DNA of 64,000 nucleotides from Glaciimonas sp. PCH181 (lineage in GTDB: Bacteria > Pseudomonadota > Gammaproteobacteria > Burkholderiales > Burkholderiaceae_D). This document shows, one piece after another, positions 23,526-36,017 of the stretch (position 1 is the stretch's first letter; each line of letters opens with the position of its first letter). The stretch covers positions 1,240,001 through 1,304,000 of the forward strand of contig NZ_PYFP01000001.1 in NCBI RefSeq assembly GCF_003056055.1. The letters are read 5' to 3'. The translations under genes and the position numbers were made by a program. The notes beneath the pieces are model-generated. The model saw only the letters and a program-made list of their open reading frames with translations, was not told the origin of the DNA and did no database searches.

Positions 23526-25091
23526 GATCGTAGCCGGTGGCTTTCCTGAAATATCATAGACCACGCGATTTATGCCCCGTACTTCGTTGATGATGCGGTT
23601 TGATACGCGACCAAGCAACTCGTGCGGTAAATGGGCCCATTGGGCGGTCATGAAGTCCAGCGTCTGTACCGCACGCAGTGCGACCACGTATTCGTAGGTA
23701 CGTCCATCGCCCATCACGCCGACTGATTTGACCGGCAAAAATACTGCAAATGCCTGACTGGTTTTGTCGTACCACGATAAGTCATTTTCATCTTTGGTGT
23801 TACGTAGTTCTTCGATAAAAATGGCGTCGGCGCGGCGTAACAGATCAGCGAATTCTTTTTTGACTTCGCCTAAAATACGTACACCCAAACCGGGGCCTGG
23901 GAACGGATGCCGGTAGACCATTGCGTGTGGCAGGCCGAGGGCAACGCCTAGTTTGCGGACCTCATCCTTGAACAGTTCGCGCAGGGGTTCCAGCAATTTC
24001 AAATTCAATGTTTCTGGTAAGCCGCCAACGTTGTGATGACTCTTGATAGTCGCGCCTTTTTTACCCTTGCCAGCACTTTCAATGACGTCTGGGTAAATAG
24101 TCCCCTGAGCTAACCATTTAGCATTTTTCAGCTTCATTGATTCAGCCTGGAAAACTTCAACAAATTCACGGCCGATAATTTTACGTTTGGCTTCAGGGTC
24201 GGTTACGCCTTCTAAAAATCCCATGAATTGCGCGGTTGCATCAACCCGGATGACTTTCACACCCAGATTTTCGGCAAACATTTCCATGACCATTTTGCCC
24301 TCATCCAGACGCAGCAAACCATGATCGACGAATACGCACGTCAACTGGTCGCCAATGGCGCGATGGATCAATGCGGCAGCGACGCTGCTATCAACGCCCC
24401 CAGACAAACCGAGAATGACTTCGTCAGTACCCACTTGCTGACGAATAGACGCTACCGCTTCTGCGATGTAATCCGGCATATTCCAATCCGGCTTACATCC
24501 ACAAATATCGACGACGAAGCGCTTGAGGATTGCTTCGCCTTGCACTGTGTGGGTAACCTCCGGATGGAATTGCACGCCGTAGAATTTGCGCTCTTCGTCC
24601 GCCATGCCTGCAATCGGGCAATTTGGTGTCGATGCCATCAGCTTGAAACCTGTTGGCAATTGATGGACTTTATCGCCGTGGCTCATCCAAACTTTCAGCA
24701 TGGCATGGGCGTCCGCCGTGACGAAATCGCTGATATCGTTTAGCAGCGCAGTATGACCACGCGCGCGCACTTCGGCGTAACCGAATTCGCGAACCGTACC
24801 CATCTCGACCTTGCCGCCGAGCTGCTCAGCCATAGCTTGCATGCCATAGCAAATACCGAATACAGGCACACCCAACTCGAATACGGCTTGCGGCACGCGC
24901 GGGGTATCGCCCTCGGTAACGCTGTTTTGTCCGCCAGATAAAATCACACCGGCAGCGCCGTAATTGCGAATGAATTCGTCGGAGACGTCGTAGGGATAGA
25001 CCTCGGAAAATACACCGGCATCACGCACACGACGTGCAATCAGCTGAGTAACCTGTGAACCGAAGTCGAGAATGAGTATTTTTGAGTGCAT
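23514..25091 (-). CDS. guaA: GMP synthase (glutamine-hydrolysing)
   Basis: A 525-residue enzyme that converts XMP, glutamine and ATP to GMP in the cytosol. The class I amidotransferase domain has Cys81 in FGICYGMQ and His in QFHPEVTHT. The ATP-pyrophosphatase domain has the P-loop [13 protein letters not shown]. The C-terminal dimerisation domain ends PPATIEWE. Length and ends are normal, so the reading frame is intact although an island lies against its last codon. It follows guaB in the same direction with 216 bases between them, including a hairpin. Confidence 0.97.
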   Translation of the reverse strand: MHSKILILDFGSQVTQLIARRVRDAGVFSEVYPYDVSDEFIRNYGAAGVILSGGQNSVTEGDTPRVPQAVFELGVPVFGICYGMQAMAEQLGGKVEMGTVREFGYAEVRARGHTALLNDISDFVTADAHAMLKVWMSHGDKVHQLPTGFKLMASTPNCPIAGMADEERKFYGVQFHPEVTHTVQGEAILKRFVVDICGCKPDWNMPDYIAEAVASIRQQVGTDEVILGLSGGVDSSVAAALIHRAIGDQLTCVFVDHGLLRLDEGKMVMEMFAENLGVKVIRVDATAQFMGFLEGVTDPEAKRKIIGREFVEVFQAESMKLKNAKWLAQGTIYPDVIESAGKGKKGATIKSHHNVGGLPETLNLKLLEPLRELFKDEVRKLGVALGLPHAMVYRHPFPGPGLGVRILGEVKKEFADLLRRADAIFIEELRNTKDENDLSWYDKTSQAFAVFLPVKSVGVMGDGRTYEYVVALRAVQTLDFMTAQWAHLPHELLGRVSNRIINEVRGINRVVYDISGKPPATIEWE

Positions 25092-25237
25092 GATGTGCGC
25101 CTAAATAGCTTAAAAATAGAATGTAAATCGAATCAAAAATCTGCTTAACGTCTGCATCTGGCGACTAATAGCACAGCAGTCGCGCCCAGGCTTCAATCAT
25201 GATGACGCAGTCCGCGCGCATACCGCTAAAACCATAA

Positions 25238-25267
25238 GCGCCACGTGAGGTAAACCACACGTGGCGC
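25238..25267 (-). terminator. Hairpin between guaB and guaA
   Basis: GCGCCACGTG (25238-25247) and CACGTGGCGC (25258-25267) form a perfect 10-base stem. On the minus strand a modest T-rich stretch follows, so it may attenuate guaB transcription before guaA. Confidence 0.45.
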
Positions 25268-25307
25268 GAAATTCACAGCAGGCACAAGCGCTTCTACCTA
25301 ACGCCGA

Positions 25308-27070
<1,763 letters not shown>

Positions 27071-27586
27071 ATGACTCCATCCCGCATTAAACAATGTTTT
27101 ATCGCCATCGCTACCCTTTGTGTGCTGAGCGTCGGCAGCGCTGCTTTGGCACAATATGTCTGGCTAGATGAAAAGGGCAACAAACAATACTCTGATATGC
27201 CGCCACCCACTTCTATACCCGCCAAACGTATCCTCAAAATGCCGGGCAAATTTTCGGTGCCTAGTGCGGATGTCAGCAGCAGTAACGCCGAGAGTAATGA
27301 TGCGCAAAATAATGACAAAAGCCCGCCGACCTTAGCGGACCAAAATGCTGCATTCAAGAAGCGCCAGGATGATCAGGTGGCAAAAGAAAAGAAGGCGGCT
27401 GACAGCGCCAAAGATGCGGCTAGTAAGGCCAGAAACTGCGACACAGCACGCGCCTATCAGCGCACCCTTGATTCTGGTCAACGCATAGCCCAGATGGACA
27501 AAAATGGACAACGCGCGTTTTTTGACGATAACCAACGGGATCAGGCATCGCGCGACAACAAGCGGGTATTGGATGAGTGCAAATAA
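27071..27586 (+). CDS. DUF4124 domain-containing periplasmic protein
   Basis: A 171-residue protein with a Sec signal peptide (FIAIATLCVLSVGSAALAQ), then YVWLDEKGNKQYSDMPPPTS, the DUF4124 signature, a short beta domain of unknown function common in beta- and gammaproteobacteria. The remainder is a charged, Lys/Asp/Ala-rich helical or coiled-coil tail. ATG 27071 is preceded by AAGGA at five bases; the frame can be extended to an ATG at 27053 without support. It converges on rnfH. The guaA-guaB-DUF4124-rnfH-ratA-smpB neighbourhood is typical of this order. Confidence 0.82.
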   Translation: MTPSRIKQCFIAIATLCVLSVGSAALAQYVWLDEKGNKQYSDMPPPTSIPAKRILKMPGKFSVPSADVSSSNAESNDAQNNDKSPPTLADQNAAFKKRQDDQVAKEKKAADSAKDAASKARNCDTARAYQRTLDSGQRIAQMDKNGQRAFFDDNQRDQASRDNKRVLDECK

Positions 27587-27610
27587 AGCTGTATCGCGCA
27601 ATCAGAAGAG

Positions 27611-27979
27611 TCAACGTGTCTTTTTGTCGAGGGACAGTTTATCGTCTTCTGACGCCGTTTTAATTGCGCGGTTACGTCTGGCATCCTTCGGATCGGCGAT
27701 CAATCCACGATAAACTTCTATCCGATCTCCGTCGCGCACCACTGTTGCAGGAGTTTTCAGCTTGCCAAAGATACCTACGCGACACTGGCTTAGGTCGATT
27801 TCGCGGTATTCTTCCAGCAACCCGCTACGGAATATGGCATCGTGCAGCGAAATACCCTTCGGCACGGTCAGCGCCCTAAGGAATTGCCGGGATGACGTGC
27901 CGTAGCAAACCTGAATTTTGATCGGTGGCGCAATTTCAGCGTCATCATCAATATTAACTGCATCGGAAATAATCGTCAT
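27611..27979 (-). CDS. rnfH: RnfH family protein (RatB-like)
   Basis: A 122-residue ubiquitin-fold protein of the RnfH/UPF0125 family: IKIQVCYGTSSRQFLRALTV, then LSQCRVGIFGKLKTPATVVR and DGDRIEVYRGLIADPKDARR, the last being the family signature. In many proteobacteria it is the second gene of the ratAB pair; here it starts nine bases after ratA. Its biochemical role is not settled. The first 18 residues (acidic) are an extension relative to the family core. Confidence 0.88.
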   Translation of the reverse strand: MTIISDAVNIDDDAEIAPPIKIQVCYGTSSRQFLRALTVPKGISLHDAIFRSGLLEEYREIDLSQCRVGIFGKLKTPATVVRDGDRIEVYRGLIADPKDARRNRAIKTASEDDKLSLDKKTR

Positions 27980-27988
27980 ATAGGCAAC

Positions 27989-28429
27989 TCAGAGAGCATT
28001 CCCATAGACAGTTTCGGCGCGCTTACAAAATGAGTCGACAAAACTGTTAGCGATCATACTGAATACCGGTCCGATTAATTTATCGAGAATTTTATTAGAA
28101 AACTCGTAATGCAGATCGAATTCGATTTTGCATGCATCGGCCCGGAGCGACTTAAAAGTCCACGTACCATCAAGATGTTTGAACGGCCCCTCCACTAGTC
28201 GCATCTTCATCGCAACTGGCGCGGTGTTGATATTTTCGGTGGTAAATGACTGTTTGATGCCGTGATAGTGTATGTTGAGGGTCGCGATCAATTTGTCGCC
28301 ATTGCGCTCGCGCACCTCTACGCCACCGCACCAAGGCAGGAAGATCGGGTAATCTTCAACCCGCTCGACAAGCGCAAACATCTGTTCAGCGCTATATCCA
28401 AGTAATACCGTTTTATGTACAACTGCCAT
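27989..28429 (-). CDS. ratA: RatA / COQ10-like START-domain protein
   Basis: A 146-residue SRPBCC (START-like) protein: LLGYSAEQMFALVERVEDYP, then IFLPWCGGVEV, and a C-terminal helix (NSFVDSFCKRAETVYG). Homologues bind ubiquinone (COQ10 family). E. coli RatA was also described as a toxin that blocks ribosome subunit association. It is followed nine bases later by rnfH and is divergent from smpB. Which of the two roles applies here cannot be told from sequence. Confidence 0.88.
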   Translation of the reverse strand: MAVVHKTVLLGYSAEQMFALVERVEDYPIFLPWCGGVEVRERNGDKLIATLNIHYHGIKQSFTTENINTAPVAMKMRLVEGPFKHLDGTWTFKSLRADACKIEFDLHYEFSNKILDKLIGPVFSMIANSFVDSFCKRAETVYGNAL

Positions 28430-28495
28430 TAAATATCAACCATTTGATAGAATCACAACTTGAAATTTTAACCGACCTGCGGCACTTTCTACTAC

Positions 28496-28945
28496 ATGAG
28501 TATTATTGACAACAAAAAAGCGTTCCACGATTACTTTGTCGAGGAACGTTTCGAAGCCGGCATGGTACTCCATGGCTGGGAAGTAAAATCGATCCGTGCC
28601 GGGCGCGCACAGATAAAAGAAGCCTACGTCACCATTCATAATGGTGAAATATTTCTATTCGGCGCGCATATAAGCGCGCTGTTGAGCGCATCCAGCCACG
28701 TCCATCCAGAGGCGGTGCGTACCCGTAAATTGCTGCTGCACGCCGAGGAAATCAAGAAATTGATTATCAAAGTCGAACGCTCAGGATATACGTTAGTACC
28801 ACTGAACATGCACTTTAAGGGAGGGCGTATTAAATGTGAAATTGGCCTCGCCAAAGGTAAAAAACAACATGACAAGCGTGATACAGAAAAACAACGAGAT
28901 GGTGAGCGGGAAGTGCAGTCTGCGATGAAGCAACACCGCCGTTAA
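28496..28945 (+). CDS. smpB: SsrA-binding protein SmpB
   Basis: A 149-residue RNA-binding protein that carries tmRNA to stalled ribosomes (trans-translation). Key segments: [59 protein letters not shown] and the basic tail [14 protein letters not shown] that enters the mRNA channel. Length is normal. Divergent from ratA with 66 bases between. A strong bidirectional terminator follows. Confidence 0.96.
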   Translation: MSIIDNKKAFHDYFVEERFEAGMVLHGWEVKSIRAGRAQIKEAYVTIHNGEIFLFGAHISALLSASSHVHPEAVRTRKLLLHAEEIKKLIIKVERSGYTLVPLNMHFKGGRIKCEIGLAKGKKQHDKRDTEKQRDGEREVQSAMKQHRR

Positions 28946-28980
28946 TATTTCTGACCCGGCTAAAGTTATGGCCGAAAAAG

Positions 28981-29020
28981 AAAACAGCGCCAGCAAAATG
29001 TCTTTTGCTGGCGCTGTTTT
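28981..29020. terminator. Bidirectional rho-independent terminator between smpB and the paraslipin gene
   Basis: AAAACAGCGCCAGCAAAA pairs perfectly with TTTTGCTGGCGCTGTTTT across a four-base loop (28999-29002). T-runs on both strands let it serve smpB (rightward) and the convergent SPFH gene (leftward). Confidence 0.92.
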
Positions 29021-29047
29021 TATTTCTATATTCTATCAATTACAGAA

Positions 29048-29974
29048 TTAAAGCTTTTTTGGCGCACCTTGAGATTTTACAACTTGCATCGCTGTAGCAA
29101 TCAAGCCGCTCATATCACCCAAATTTCCTGGGACGATAATGGAGTTATTAGTTTTTGCAAGCTGACTAAAAGCGGCAACATATTGTTCAGCAACTTTCAG
29201 ATTCGCTGCATCTGTACCACCCGGCTCTTGCAAAGCTGCCGCAGTTTTACGGATAGCCTCAGCACTTGCTTGTGCAATCGAAAGGATCGCTGCAGCCTGA
29301 CCTTCAGCACGGTTAATCGATGCCTGCTTTTCACCCTCTGACTTGGCAATCGAAGCTTCACGCTCACCGGTAGCAATATTAATCTGCTCTTGTTTACGAC
29401 CTTCGGACGCTGCAATCAAAGCACGCTTCTCACGCTCAGCAGTAATTTGTGCCTGCATCGCGTGCAGAATCTCCTTTGGCGGCGTCAAATCCTTGATCTC
29501 ATAGCGCAACACTTTCACACCCCAGTTAGCTGCCGATTCATCGATAGCGTTGACGATGGTAGTGTTGATGTGATCGCGCTCTTCAAAGGTTTTATCCAAC
29601 TCCATCTTCCCGATTACCGAGCGCAGAGTTGTTTGGGCCAGCTGCGTAATCGCGGCCAGATAATTCGATGAACCATAAGAAGCACGCATCGGATCGGTAA
29701 TTTGGAAGTACAAAACGCCATCAACTTGCAACTGCGTATTGTCGCGAGTAATACATACTTGCGGAGGTACGTCGAGAGGGATTTCTTTCAAAATATGTTT
29801 ATAAGCAACGCGATCTATGAATGGCAACACGATACTTAGTCCTGGGCCTAAGGTTGCGTGATATTTTCCTAATCGCTCGACTACCCAAGCGTGCTGCTGA
29901 GGTACGACTTTGACGGTTTTCATGACAAAAACAATGGCGATAAAAAATATAACTAAAGATACGCTTCCGAACAT
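29048..29974 (-). CDS. SPFH/Band 7 paraslipin (QmcA-like membrane protein)
   Basis: A 308-residue stomatin-family protein. An N-terminal membrane helix (SVSLVIFFIAIVFVMKTV) is followed by the band 7 domain (VPQQHAWVVERLGKYHATLG, EIPLDVPPQVCITRDNTQLQ) and a long helical coiled-coil rich in Glu, Ala and Lys (AEREKRALIAASEGRKQEQ). These proteins form membrane microdomain scaffolds and often protect or regulate membrane proteases. The NfeD partner lies 17 bases upstream in the same direction, the standard pairing. Confidence 0.92.
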   Translation of the reverse strand: MFGSVSLVIFFIAIVFVMKTVKVVPQQHAWVVERLGKYHATLGPGLSIVLPFIDRVAYKHILKEIPLDVPPQVCITRDNTQLQVDGVLYFQITDPMRASYGSSNYLAAITQLAQTTLRSVIGKMELDKTFEERDHINTTIVNAIDESAANWGVKVLRYEIKDLTPPKEILHAMQAQITAEREKRALIAASEGRKQEQINIATGEREASIAKSEGEKQASINRAEGQAAAILSIAQASAEAIRKTAAALQEPGGTDAANLKVAEQYVAAFSQLAKTNNSIIVPGNLGDMSGLIATAMQVVKSQGAPKKL

Positions 29975-29991
29975 AGTGAATCCCTTGCTTG

Positions 29992-30459
29992 TTATTTATT
30001 TGAATGACTGCTCACAATTAAGTGACTGCCACGTAATTCCTGAATGATGAATTGCCCTGCGTGAGCCGGTTCTCCAGGTGCCAATTCAACATCCCACAAC
30101 GCGCCACGATATTTAACTCGTGCCGTAAAAATTTCACCATTGGCCACATCGTCATTAATGCTTTTGGCTTGCCAAACATCAATATCGATGGGTTGCCCGA
30201 TGTCCAAATTAACATTACGGTCTCGTGCCGCATTGACCCTACCCCGCTTACCGAAGCGACTGCGGCGAACGACTACAGTACCCGCCACCGATATAATTGC
30301 AGCGACTACAAATTGCCATTCCAAACTAATTCCAAACGATGCCGCGATGGCGCCTGCGCCCATACCCACGGCAACCATTAATAAATAAAAAGTGCCGGTA
30401 AATAATTCTGCCAAAACCAAGACGCCGCCTAGTAATAACCACCCTACCCAAGCTGCCAT
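29992..30459 (-). CDS. NfeD family membrane protein
   Basis: A 155-residue protein with two to three membrane segments near the N-terminus (WVGWLLLGGVLVLAELFTG, YLLMVAVGMGAGAIAASFG, FVVAAIISVAGTVVV) and a C-terminal OB-fold (FTARVKYRGALWDVELAPGE). It is the short NfeD class without the ClpP-like domain. It partners with the paraslipin encoded 17 bases downstream; the pair is thought to organise membrane microdomains. Confidence 0.9.
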   Translation of the reverse strand: MAAWVGWLLLGGVLVLAELFTGTFYLLMVAVGMGAGAIAASFGISLEWQFVVAAIISVAGTVVVRRSRFGKRGRVNAARDRNVNLDIGQPIDIDVWQAKSINDDVANGEIFTARVKYRGALWDVELAPGEPAHAGQFIIQELRGSHLIVSSHSNK

Positions 30460-30509
30460 ATATTACTCCCCCGCAATTATTTGTTACCGTAGTCTAACGC
30501 ACAAATAAA

Positions 30510-30533
30510 AATGCGAGCATTTAAGCTCGCATT
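30510..30533 (-). terminator. Second terminator after ppsA
   Basis: AATGCGAGC and GCTCGCATT form a nine-base stem around ATTTAA. On the minus strand it is followed by TTTTATTTG. It backs up the hairpin at 30558. Confidence 0.75.
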
Positions 30534-30557
30534 CATATTTTAAAAAATATCCAAAAA

Positions 30558-30581
30558 CGCAGCGAATAATTATTCGCTGCG
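30558..30581 (-). terminator. Terminator of ppsA
   Basis: A perfect 24-base palindrome with 12-base arms (CGCAGCGAATAA) lies 18 bases after the ppsA stop, and TTTTT follows on the minus strand. Tandem with the hairpin at 30510. Confidence 0.85.
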
Positions 30582-30598
30582 AATTATTAACATGGATA

Positions 30599-33025
30599 TT
30601 ATTGGGCTGAGGCCAATTTCTGCCAAGTATCGATAACGGTATCAGGATTAAGTGAAATCGATTCAATACCTTGTTTCATCAGCCATTCAGCAAAGTCAGG
30701 ATGATCGGAAGGTCCCTGACCACAAATACCAACGTACTTGCCTTTTGCGAGGCAAGTTGCAATAACTTTACTCAACAGCGCCTTAATTGCTGGGTCACGT
30801 TCGTCAAAATCAGCGGCCAATAACTCCATTCCTGAATCACGATCCAGCCCTAAGGTTAATTGGGTTAAATCGTTGGAGCCAATGGAGAAGCCATCGAAAT
30901 GTTCCAAAAATTCTTCGGCCAAAATAGCGTTAGATGGGACTTCGCACATCATGATGACGCGCAAGCCGTTTTCACCGCGCACAAGGCCATTTTTACCCAG
31001 CAAACCAATAACTTTTTCAGCTTGACCGACTGTTCGGACAAACGGCACCATTATCTCAACGTTAGTAAGGCCCATGTCCTCACGTACGCGTTTCATTGCC
31101 TGACATTCCATTTCGAATGCTTCGGCAAAATCTTTAGACAAATAACGTGCAGCGCCACGGAAACCTAGCATCGGATTTTCTTCATCCGGCTCGTAACGTG
31201 ATCCACCGATGAGTTTTTTGTACTCATTCGATTTAAAGTCGGATAAACGGACAATCACTGTCTTAGGCCAGAATGCTGCGGCAATAGTCGCAATTCCTTC
31301 CGCTAGTTTGTCGACATAAAAGGCTTTTGGCGATGCATGTCCGCGTGCTACCGATTCGACAGCTTTTTTCAGATCGGCATCGATATTGGGGTATTCGAGA
31401 ATCGCCCGAGGATGTACACCGATATTGTTATTGATGATGAATTCAAGACGCGCTAAACCAACACCACCGTTTGGAATCGACTGGAAGTCAAAAGCCAATT
31501 GCGGATTGCCTACATTCATCATGATTTTCAACGGCAGCTTTGGCAATTCGCCACGTGCAACTTCCGTCACTTCAGTTTCTAGCAGACCGTCGTAGATCTT
31601 GCCTTCATCACCTTCAGCGCAAGAAACTGTCACGAATGTGCCATCTTTAAGGATGTCTGTTGCATCACCGCAACCTACCACCGCCGGAACGCCTAGCTCA
31701 CGCGCAATAATCGCCGCATGGCAGGTACGCCCACCACGGTTGGTGACAATCGCGGCAGCGCGCTTCATAACCGGCTCCCAATTAGGATCAGTCATATCGG
31801 CAACCAACACATCACCCGGTTGGACACGCTCCATATCGGCGGCGTCATGAATCACGCGAACCGGACCTGCACCAATTTTTTGCCCGATCGCACGACCTGT
31901 CGTCAAAACATTGCTGCTGCCTTTAAGTCTGAAACGCTGCTGCGCATCAGTTGGCTTTTCTTGTGACTTTACGGTTTCTGGACGCGCTTGCAAAATGTAC
32001 AACTTGCCGTCGCGACCATCTTTGCCCCACTCGATATCCATCGGACGCTGATAATGCTTCTCGATGATAGTGGCGTATTTTGCCAGCTCAACGATTTCTG
32101 CATCGTTCAGCGAGTAGCGGTTGCGCAATTCAATCGGCACATCAACAGTACGCACGGAACGACCAGCTTTTGCTTCGCCCGTGAATTCCATCTTGATCAG
32201 TTTAGAACCGATATTGCGACGAATAATCGGTAGCTTGCCTTGCTCTAGCATTGGTTTATGAACGTAGAATTCATCCGGATTAACCGCGCCCTGCACCACT
32301 GTTTCGCCCAAGCCATAGCTTGATGTGATGAACACAACATCCTTGAAACCGGACTCAGTATCCAAAGTGAACATAACGCCCGCCGCGCCGACATCCGAAC
32401 GTACCATGCGCTGCACGCCTGCTGACAGAGCAACTTCAGCGTGCGTGAAACCTTTATGCACGCGATATGAAATCGCACGGTCGTTATACAACGATGCAAA
32501 TACATGCTTCATTGCCTCAAGTACGTTTTCGATACCAACAACATTGAGGAAAGTCTCTTGCTGACCGGCAAACGATGCATCAGGCAAATCCTCAGCAGTA
32601 GCTGAAGAACGCACGGCAAACGACATCTCGCTGGAAGAATCGGCAACCAGACGCTGATAGGACTCTTGAATTTCTTGCTCAAGGCGAGGTTGAAATGGGG
32701 TTGCAACAATCCACTCACGAATTTCTGCACCGGCTTGCCCCAACGCCCGCACGTCTTCAATATCTAATGTTTCAAGACGATCTGCAATACGCTGCGCCAG
32801 CGATAGGCCGCCATTTGCACTGTATGACAAAAAATCCCGAAAAGCTTGTGCTGTAGTAGCAAAGCCACCCGGCACACGCACACCAGCCGAAGCAAGCTGG
32901 CTGATCATTTCACCCAGTGATGCGTTTTTTCCGCCAACGGAATCAACATCCGTCATTCGCAAATTTTCAAAAGGAGCGACGTAAGCGGCCCCCTGGGAAG
33001 CACCCATCTGTATTGCATTGGACAT
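30599..33025 (-). CDS. ppsA: Phosphoenolpyruvate synthase
   Basis: An 808-residue enzyme converting pyruvate, ATP and water to PEP, AMP and phosphate in gluconeogenesis. The N-terminal ATP-binding domain begins [20 protein letters not shown]. The swivelling phosphohistidine domain has [17 protein letters not shown] with the phosphorylated His and the adjacent regulatory Thr. The C-terminal PEP/pyruvate barrel has MMCEVPSNA and [16 protein letters not shown]. It is divergent from ppsR, whose product phosphorylates and dephosphorylates the Thr next to the active His. Two terminators follow. Confidence 0.97.
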   Translation of the reverse strand: MSNAIQMGASQGAAYVAPFENLRMTDVDSVGGKNASLGEMISQLASAGVRVPGGFATTAQAFRDFLSYSANGGLSLAQRIADRLETLDIEDVRALGQAGAEIREWIVATPFQPRLEQEIQESYQRLVADSSSEMSFAVRSSATAEDLPDASFAGQQETFLNVVGIENVLEAMKHVFASLYNDRAISYRVHKGFTHAEVALSAGVQRMVRSDVGAAGVMFTLDTESGFKDVVFITSSYGLGETVVQGAVNPDEFYVHKPMLEQGKLPIIRRNIGSKLIKMEFTGEAKAGRSVRTVDVPIELRNRYSLNDAEIVELAKYATIIEKHYQRPMDIEWGKDGRDGKLYILQARPETVKSQEKPTDAQQRFRLKGSSNVLTTGRAIGQKIGAGPVRVIHDAADMERVQPGDVLVADMTDPNWEPVMKRAAAIVTNRGGRTCHAAIIARELGVPAVVGCGDATDILKDGTFVTVSCAEGDEGKIYDGLLETEVTEVARGELPKLPLKIMMNVGNPQLAFDFQSIPNGGVGLARLEFIINNNIGVHPRAILEYPNIDADLKKAVESVARGHASPKAFYVDKLAEGIATIAAAFWPKTVIVRLSDFKSNEYKKLIGGSRYEPDEENPMLGFRGAARYLSKDFAEAFEMECQAMKRVREDMGLTNVEIMVPFVRTVGQAEKVIGLLGKNGLVRGENGLRVIMMCEVPSNAILAEEFLEHFDGFSIGSNDLTQLTLGLDRDSGMELLAADFDERDPAIKALLSKVIATCLAKGKYVGICGQGPSDHPDFAEWLMKQGIESISLNPDTVIDTWQKLASAQ

Positions 33026-33307
33026 AACAACCTCTAGTTTGATGATAAGAAATTTTCACAGTGCGTTCGCGCGACCTTTAGCTTTTTGTTATTCTTCGTC
33101 AGGTCAGGCATAAATTTATCCGTTGGGCGCCATTTTATTCCAATTCGGATCAGAAGTGAGCACAAGACACGTAACAGGATGTTCTAATTTAAGACATTTC
33201 CTAACGTTCGCTTGCGATTTAGTTATCATTTCTGTGGTGTACTCTAATTATCGTGATGTAATCCACAATCTCCCTTTCAAGTCATTTTTACCGGTCTTAT
33301 AAACATA
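33026..33307. other. Divergent promoter region of ppsA and ppsR
   Basis: About 280 bases, AT-rich, no gene. It must hold both promoters; none is strong enough by eye to assign. Confidence 0.5.
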
Positions 33308-34153
33308 ATGTCAGATGCCCCTACACTTCCCTTGCCAGCTGCCAATCGCACTGTTTTCTTTGTTTCCGATGGCACTGGGATTACCGCTGAAACGTTCGGA
33401 CATTCGGTATTGACGCAGTTTGAGCTACGCTTTAAACAAGTGCGTCTGCCGTTTATCGATACTCTGGACAAGGCGTATGACGCCACCCGCAGGGTGAATG
33501 AAGCATTTATCACGGATGGCAAATTACCAATTGTTTTTTCAACACTGGTGAAGGCTGACCTGTCCAAAGTGATTCAGCAAGCTAAAGCAATACACATGGA
33601 TTTGATCCAAACCTTTGTTGAGCCACTAGAGAAAGAATTGGGAATAAAGTCATCTCATACCATCGGACGCAGCCATAACACGGCTAATTCGGAAGAGTAT
33701 AAAAACAGGATTGAAGCGATTAATTTTTCGTTGGCGCATGACGATGGCCAGTCAAATAAAAATCTGGCTGATGCAAACGTTATTTTGGTGGGGGTATCGC
33801 GCTCTGGGAAAACGCCGACAAGTTTATATCTGGCAATGCAATACGGCATTAAGGCCGCAAACTATCCATTGATTCCAGAGGATTTTGAGCGCGAAAAACT
33901 ACCTAGCGGCCTAGTACCATTTAAGCAAAAGATTTTTGGCCTAACGATATTGCCAGAGCGTCTTTCAGAAATTCGTAATGAACGTCTTCCTGGCAGCAAG
34001 TATGCCGCTTTGGCGAATTGCCGCTATGAGGTGAACGAGGCGGAGGCCATGATGCGGCGGGAAGGAATACGTTGGATGTCATCCACGACAAAATCGATTG
34101 AAGAAATCGCAGCAACTATTTTGCAGGAAATCAAAACAGAGCTGGAAGGATAG
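33308..34153 (+). CDS. ppsR: PEP synthase regulatory protein (bifunctional kinase/pyrophosphorylase, DUF299)
   Basis: A 281-residue protein of the PSRP family that inactivates PpsA by ADP-dependent phosphorylation of a threonine and reactivates it with phosphate. It starts with [20 protein letters not shown], the family signature. A P-loop (GVSRSGKT, residues 162-169) is followed by [20 protein letters not shown]. Its divergent neighbour is its substrate ppsA. Length is normal. Confidence 0.96.
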   Translation: MSDAPTLPLPAANRTVFFVSDGTGITAETFGHSVLTQFELRFKQVRLPFIDTLDKAYDATRRVNEAFITDGKLPIVFSTLVKADLSKVIQQAKAIHMDLIQTFVEPLEKELGIKSSHTIGRSHNTANSEEYKNRIEAINFSLAHDDGQSNKNLADANVILVGVSRSGKTPTSLYLAMQYGIKAANYPLIPEDFEREKLPSGLVPFKQKIFGLTILPERLSEIRNERLPGSKYAALANCRYEVNEAEAMMRREGIRWMSSTTKSIEEIAATILQEIKTELEG

Positions 34154-34171
34154 ATTTTAGAAAAACTCTCT

Positions 34172-34201
34172 CGGCTGCAGGCAACGCAATCATTGCAGCC
34201 G
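34172..34201 (+). terminator. Terminator between ppsR and the SpoU methyltransferase gene
   Basis: CGGCTGCA (34172-34179) and TGCAGCCG (34194-34201) form an eight-base stem 18 bases after the ppsR stop. TAATTCTTTT follows. Confidence 0.65.
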
Positions 34202-34209
34202 TAATTCTT

Positions 34210-35004
34210 TTAACTTATCTCAAGCTGCGTTTGCCGCACTTGTTCAAAAAAACAAATCGCGGCCGCAGCCGCAACGTTCAGCGATTCCATTTCGCCCAGA
34301 TGCGGAATCACTACCTGGTGACTAGACCGCGCCAATAAATCCTCAGCAACGCCCTGCCCTTCATGACCGAACAACCAAGCAACGGGCGCTTTCAGATCGG
34401 CCTGAAATATGCTTTTTTCGGCATAAGAACTAGTTGCAAGAACAGGTATTTGCGTATCGGAGACTAGTGCTAAAAGATCCACATTCTCAAAAATCTGCAA
34501 TAAGAAATGGGCACCCATGCCGGCCCGTAATACCTTCGGCGACCAAGCGTAAACCGTTCCCGAAGAACAATAAATTTGTTTAATCCCGGCAGCAGCAGCG
34601 CTGCGCAAAATCGAACCCAGATTACCTGGATCTTGTAGGTTATCAAGTAAAACCGCGGATTGTGTAATGGTGGTCGGTTGCGAAAATTGCGGCGTGTCGA
34701 TGACAAATAAAAGGCCAACGCCGTGCTCAACCTGACTAAAAATAGAAAACTGTGCGTCGGGAAAAACGACGCACTCAACCCCGCCTGCCTCACATCGTGC
34801 AATCAAAGCCGCGGCCTCGGCATGCAATAAAGCACTTTCGCTTGCAACGCACAATGCGGGAAATCCATAATGTTGCAAATAGGCCTCGGTCAAATGAACG
34901 CCATCTAACAAAGATTTACCCATCTTCCGTCGCGCTTGCGAGCGAGTGGCGAGCAATTTCAATTCTTTAAACAGAGAATTGTATGGAGAGGTAATTAGTT
35001 TCAT
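34210..35004 (-). CDS. TrmH/SpoU family RNA 2'-O-methyltransferase
   Basis: A 264-residue SPOUT-class methyltransferase with an N-terminal substrate-binding domain (SLFKELKLLATRSQARRKMG, then LLDGVHLTEAYLQ). The C-terminal trefoil-knot domain carries LLDNLQDPGNLGSILRSAAA, WLFGHEGQGV and SLNVAAAAAICFFE, the three SpoU motifs. It probably methylates ribose in 23S rRNA (RlmB-like) using S-adenosylmethionine; the exact nucleotide is unknown. It lies downstream of rnhB in the same direction. Confidence 0.9.
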   Translation of the reverse strand: MKLITSPYNSLFKELKLLATRSQARRKMGKSLLDGVHLTEAYLQHYGFPALCVASESALLHAEAAALIARCEAGGVECVVFPDAQFSIFSQVEHGVGLLFVIDTPQFSQPTTITQSAVLLDNLQDPGNLGSILRSAAAAGIKQIYCSSGTVYAWSPKVLRAGMGAHFLLQIFENVDLLALVSDTQIPVLATSSYAEKSIFQADLKAPVAWLFGHEGQGVAEDLLARSSHQVVIPHLGEMESLNVAAAAAICFFEQVRQTQLEIS

Positions 35005-35203
35005 ATTTGCAAATTATAGGGAATTGGTACGCCAACATTGCCGGAGTCAACACTATGCTTACTTCAATAGAATGATATTGGAATTTTCGCAGCTAGCGAT
35101 CTCTGTAGTCAGATGTAGAGCGCAAAATAGAATTTGATGCACCTTGTCCGGCGATCTAAGCCAACGATGTCAGCACCAACTATCAGCGCTCAGCAACCCA
35201 GGC

Positions 35204-35818
35204 TTAAAGTTTCAGCAAAGCCCGTACTGGCGCATAAGATTTGCGATGAACCGGCGATACGCCGTGGAGCCGTAACCGCTCCATGTGCAATAAGGTTGGA
35301 TACCCTTTGTGCTGATCAAAAGCATATAGCGGGTACTGCTCATGCAATACGCACAACGCGCTATCACGCGCAGTTTTAGCCAGTATCGATGCCGCCGAAA
35401 TTGCTTGCACCTTATCGTCGCCTTTGATGATTGCTTCCGAGCGTACCGCCATTACCGGACAACGATTACCATCAATCAGTGCTAATGTCGGCAACAACGA
35501 CAAACCTTCGACGGCACGCCGCATAGCGAGCATGCTGGCCTGCAAAATATTCAGCGTATCGATTTCCTCTTCCGAACATTCGGCGATCGCCCAAGCTAAA
35601 GCGCATTCCTTGATTTGCACAGCCAATAACTCGCGCCGTTCAGCAGTCAGTTTTTTAGAGTCGCGCAAGCCCTTTATAGGACGCGCAGGGTCGAGAATTA
35701 CGGCAGCGGCAAAAACCGGACCTGCCAGCGGTCCGCGACCGGCCTCATCCACGCCGCAAATGATTTCGTTAGCGTAATCGTAATCAAATAAAGGAAGATT
35801 ATTAATAGAAGGTTTCAA
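35204..35818 (-). CDS. rnhB: Ribonuclease HII
   Basis: A 204-residue RNase H type 2 that nicks DNA at misincorporated ribonucleotides and degrades RNA in hybrids. The catalytic carboxylates are seen in [14 protein letters not shown] (Asp, Glu) and in [10 protein letters not shown] (Asp). [20 protein letters not shown] is the conserved C-terminal segment. It follows lpxB in the same direction, the usual position in proteobacterial lpx clusters. Confidence 0.95.
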   Translation of the reverse strand: MKPSINNLPLFDYDYANEIICGVDEAGRGPLAGPVFAAAVILDPARPIKGLRDSKKLTAERRELLAVQIKECALAWAIAECSEEEIDTLNILQASMLAMRRAVEGLSLLPTLALIDGNRCPVMAVRSEAIIKGDDKVQAISAASILAKTARDSALCVLHEQYPLYAFDQHKGYPTLLHMERLRLHGVSPVHRKSYAPVRALLKL

Positions 35819-35849
35819 GTAAAATCCGAACGGGTAAATATTAAAAATA

Positions 35850-35891
35850 AATATTGAAATCTCCTAACCGCAGAGATTATTCTTCAATATT
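35850..35891. repeat. Hairpin-forming inverted repeat between lpxB and rnhB
   Basis: AATATTGAA (35850-35858) pairs with TTCAATATT (35883-35891), and inside it ATCTC pairs with GAGAT with a short bulge. It is an intergenic structure of unknown role; a processing or attenuation hairpin is possible. Confidence 0.4.
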
Positions 35892-36017
35892 CACCGACAT
35901 CAACTTCTATTAACTCTCATCATCCGACTTATCAAACGTTTCTTAAAATACTGAGGAAACGCTCGTTAAATAATAAGTTCATTGTGACGCTGAAATATTT
36001 CAATAAAAAAATAAGAA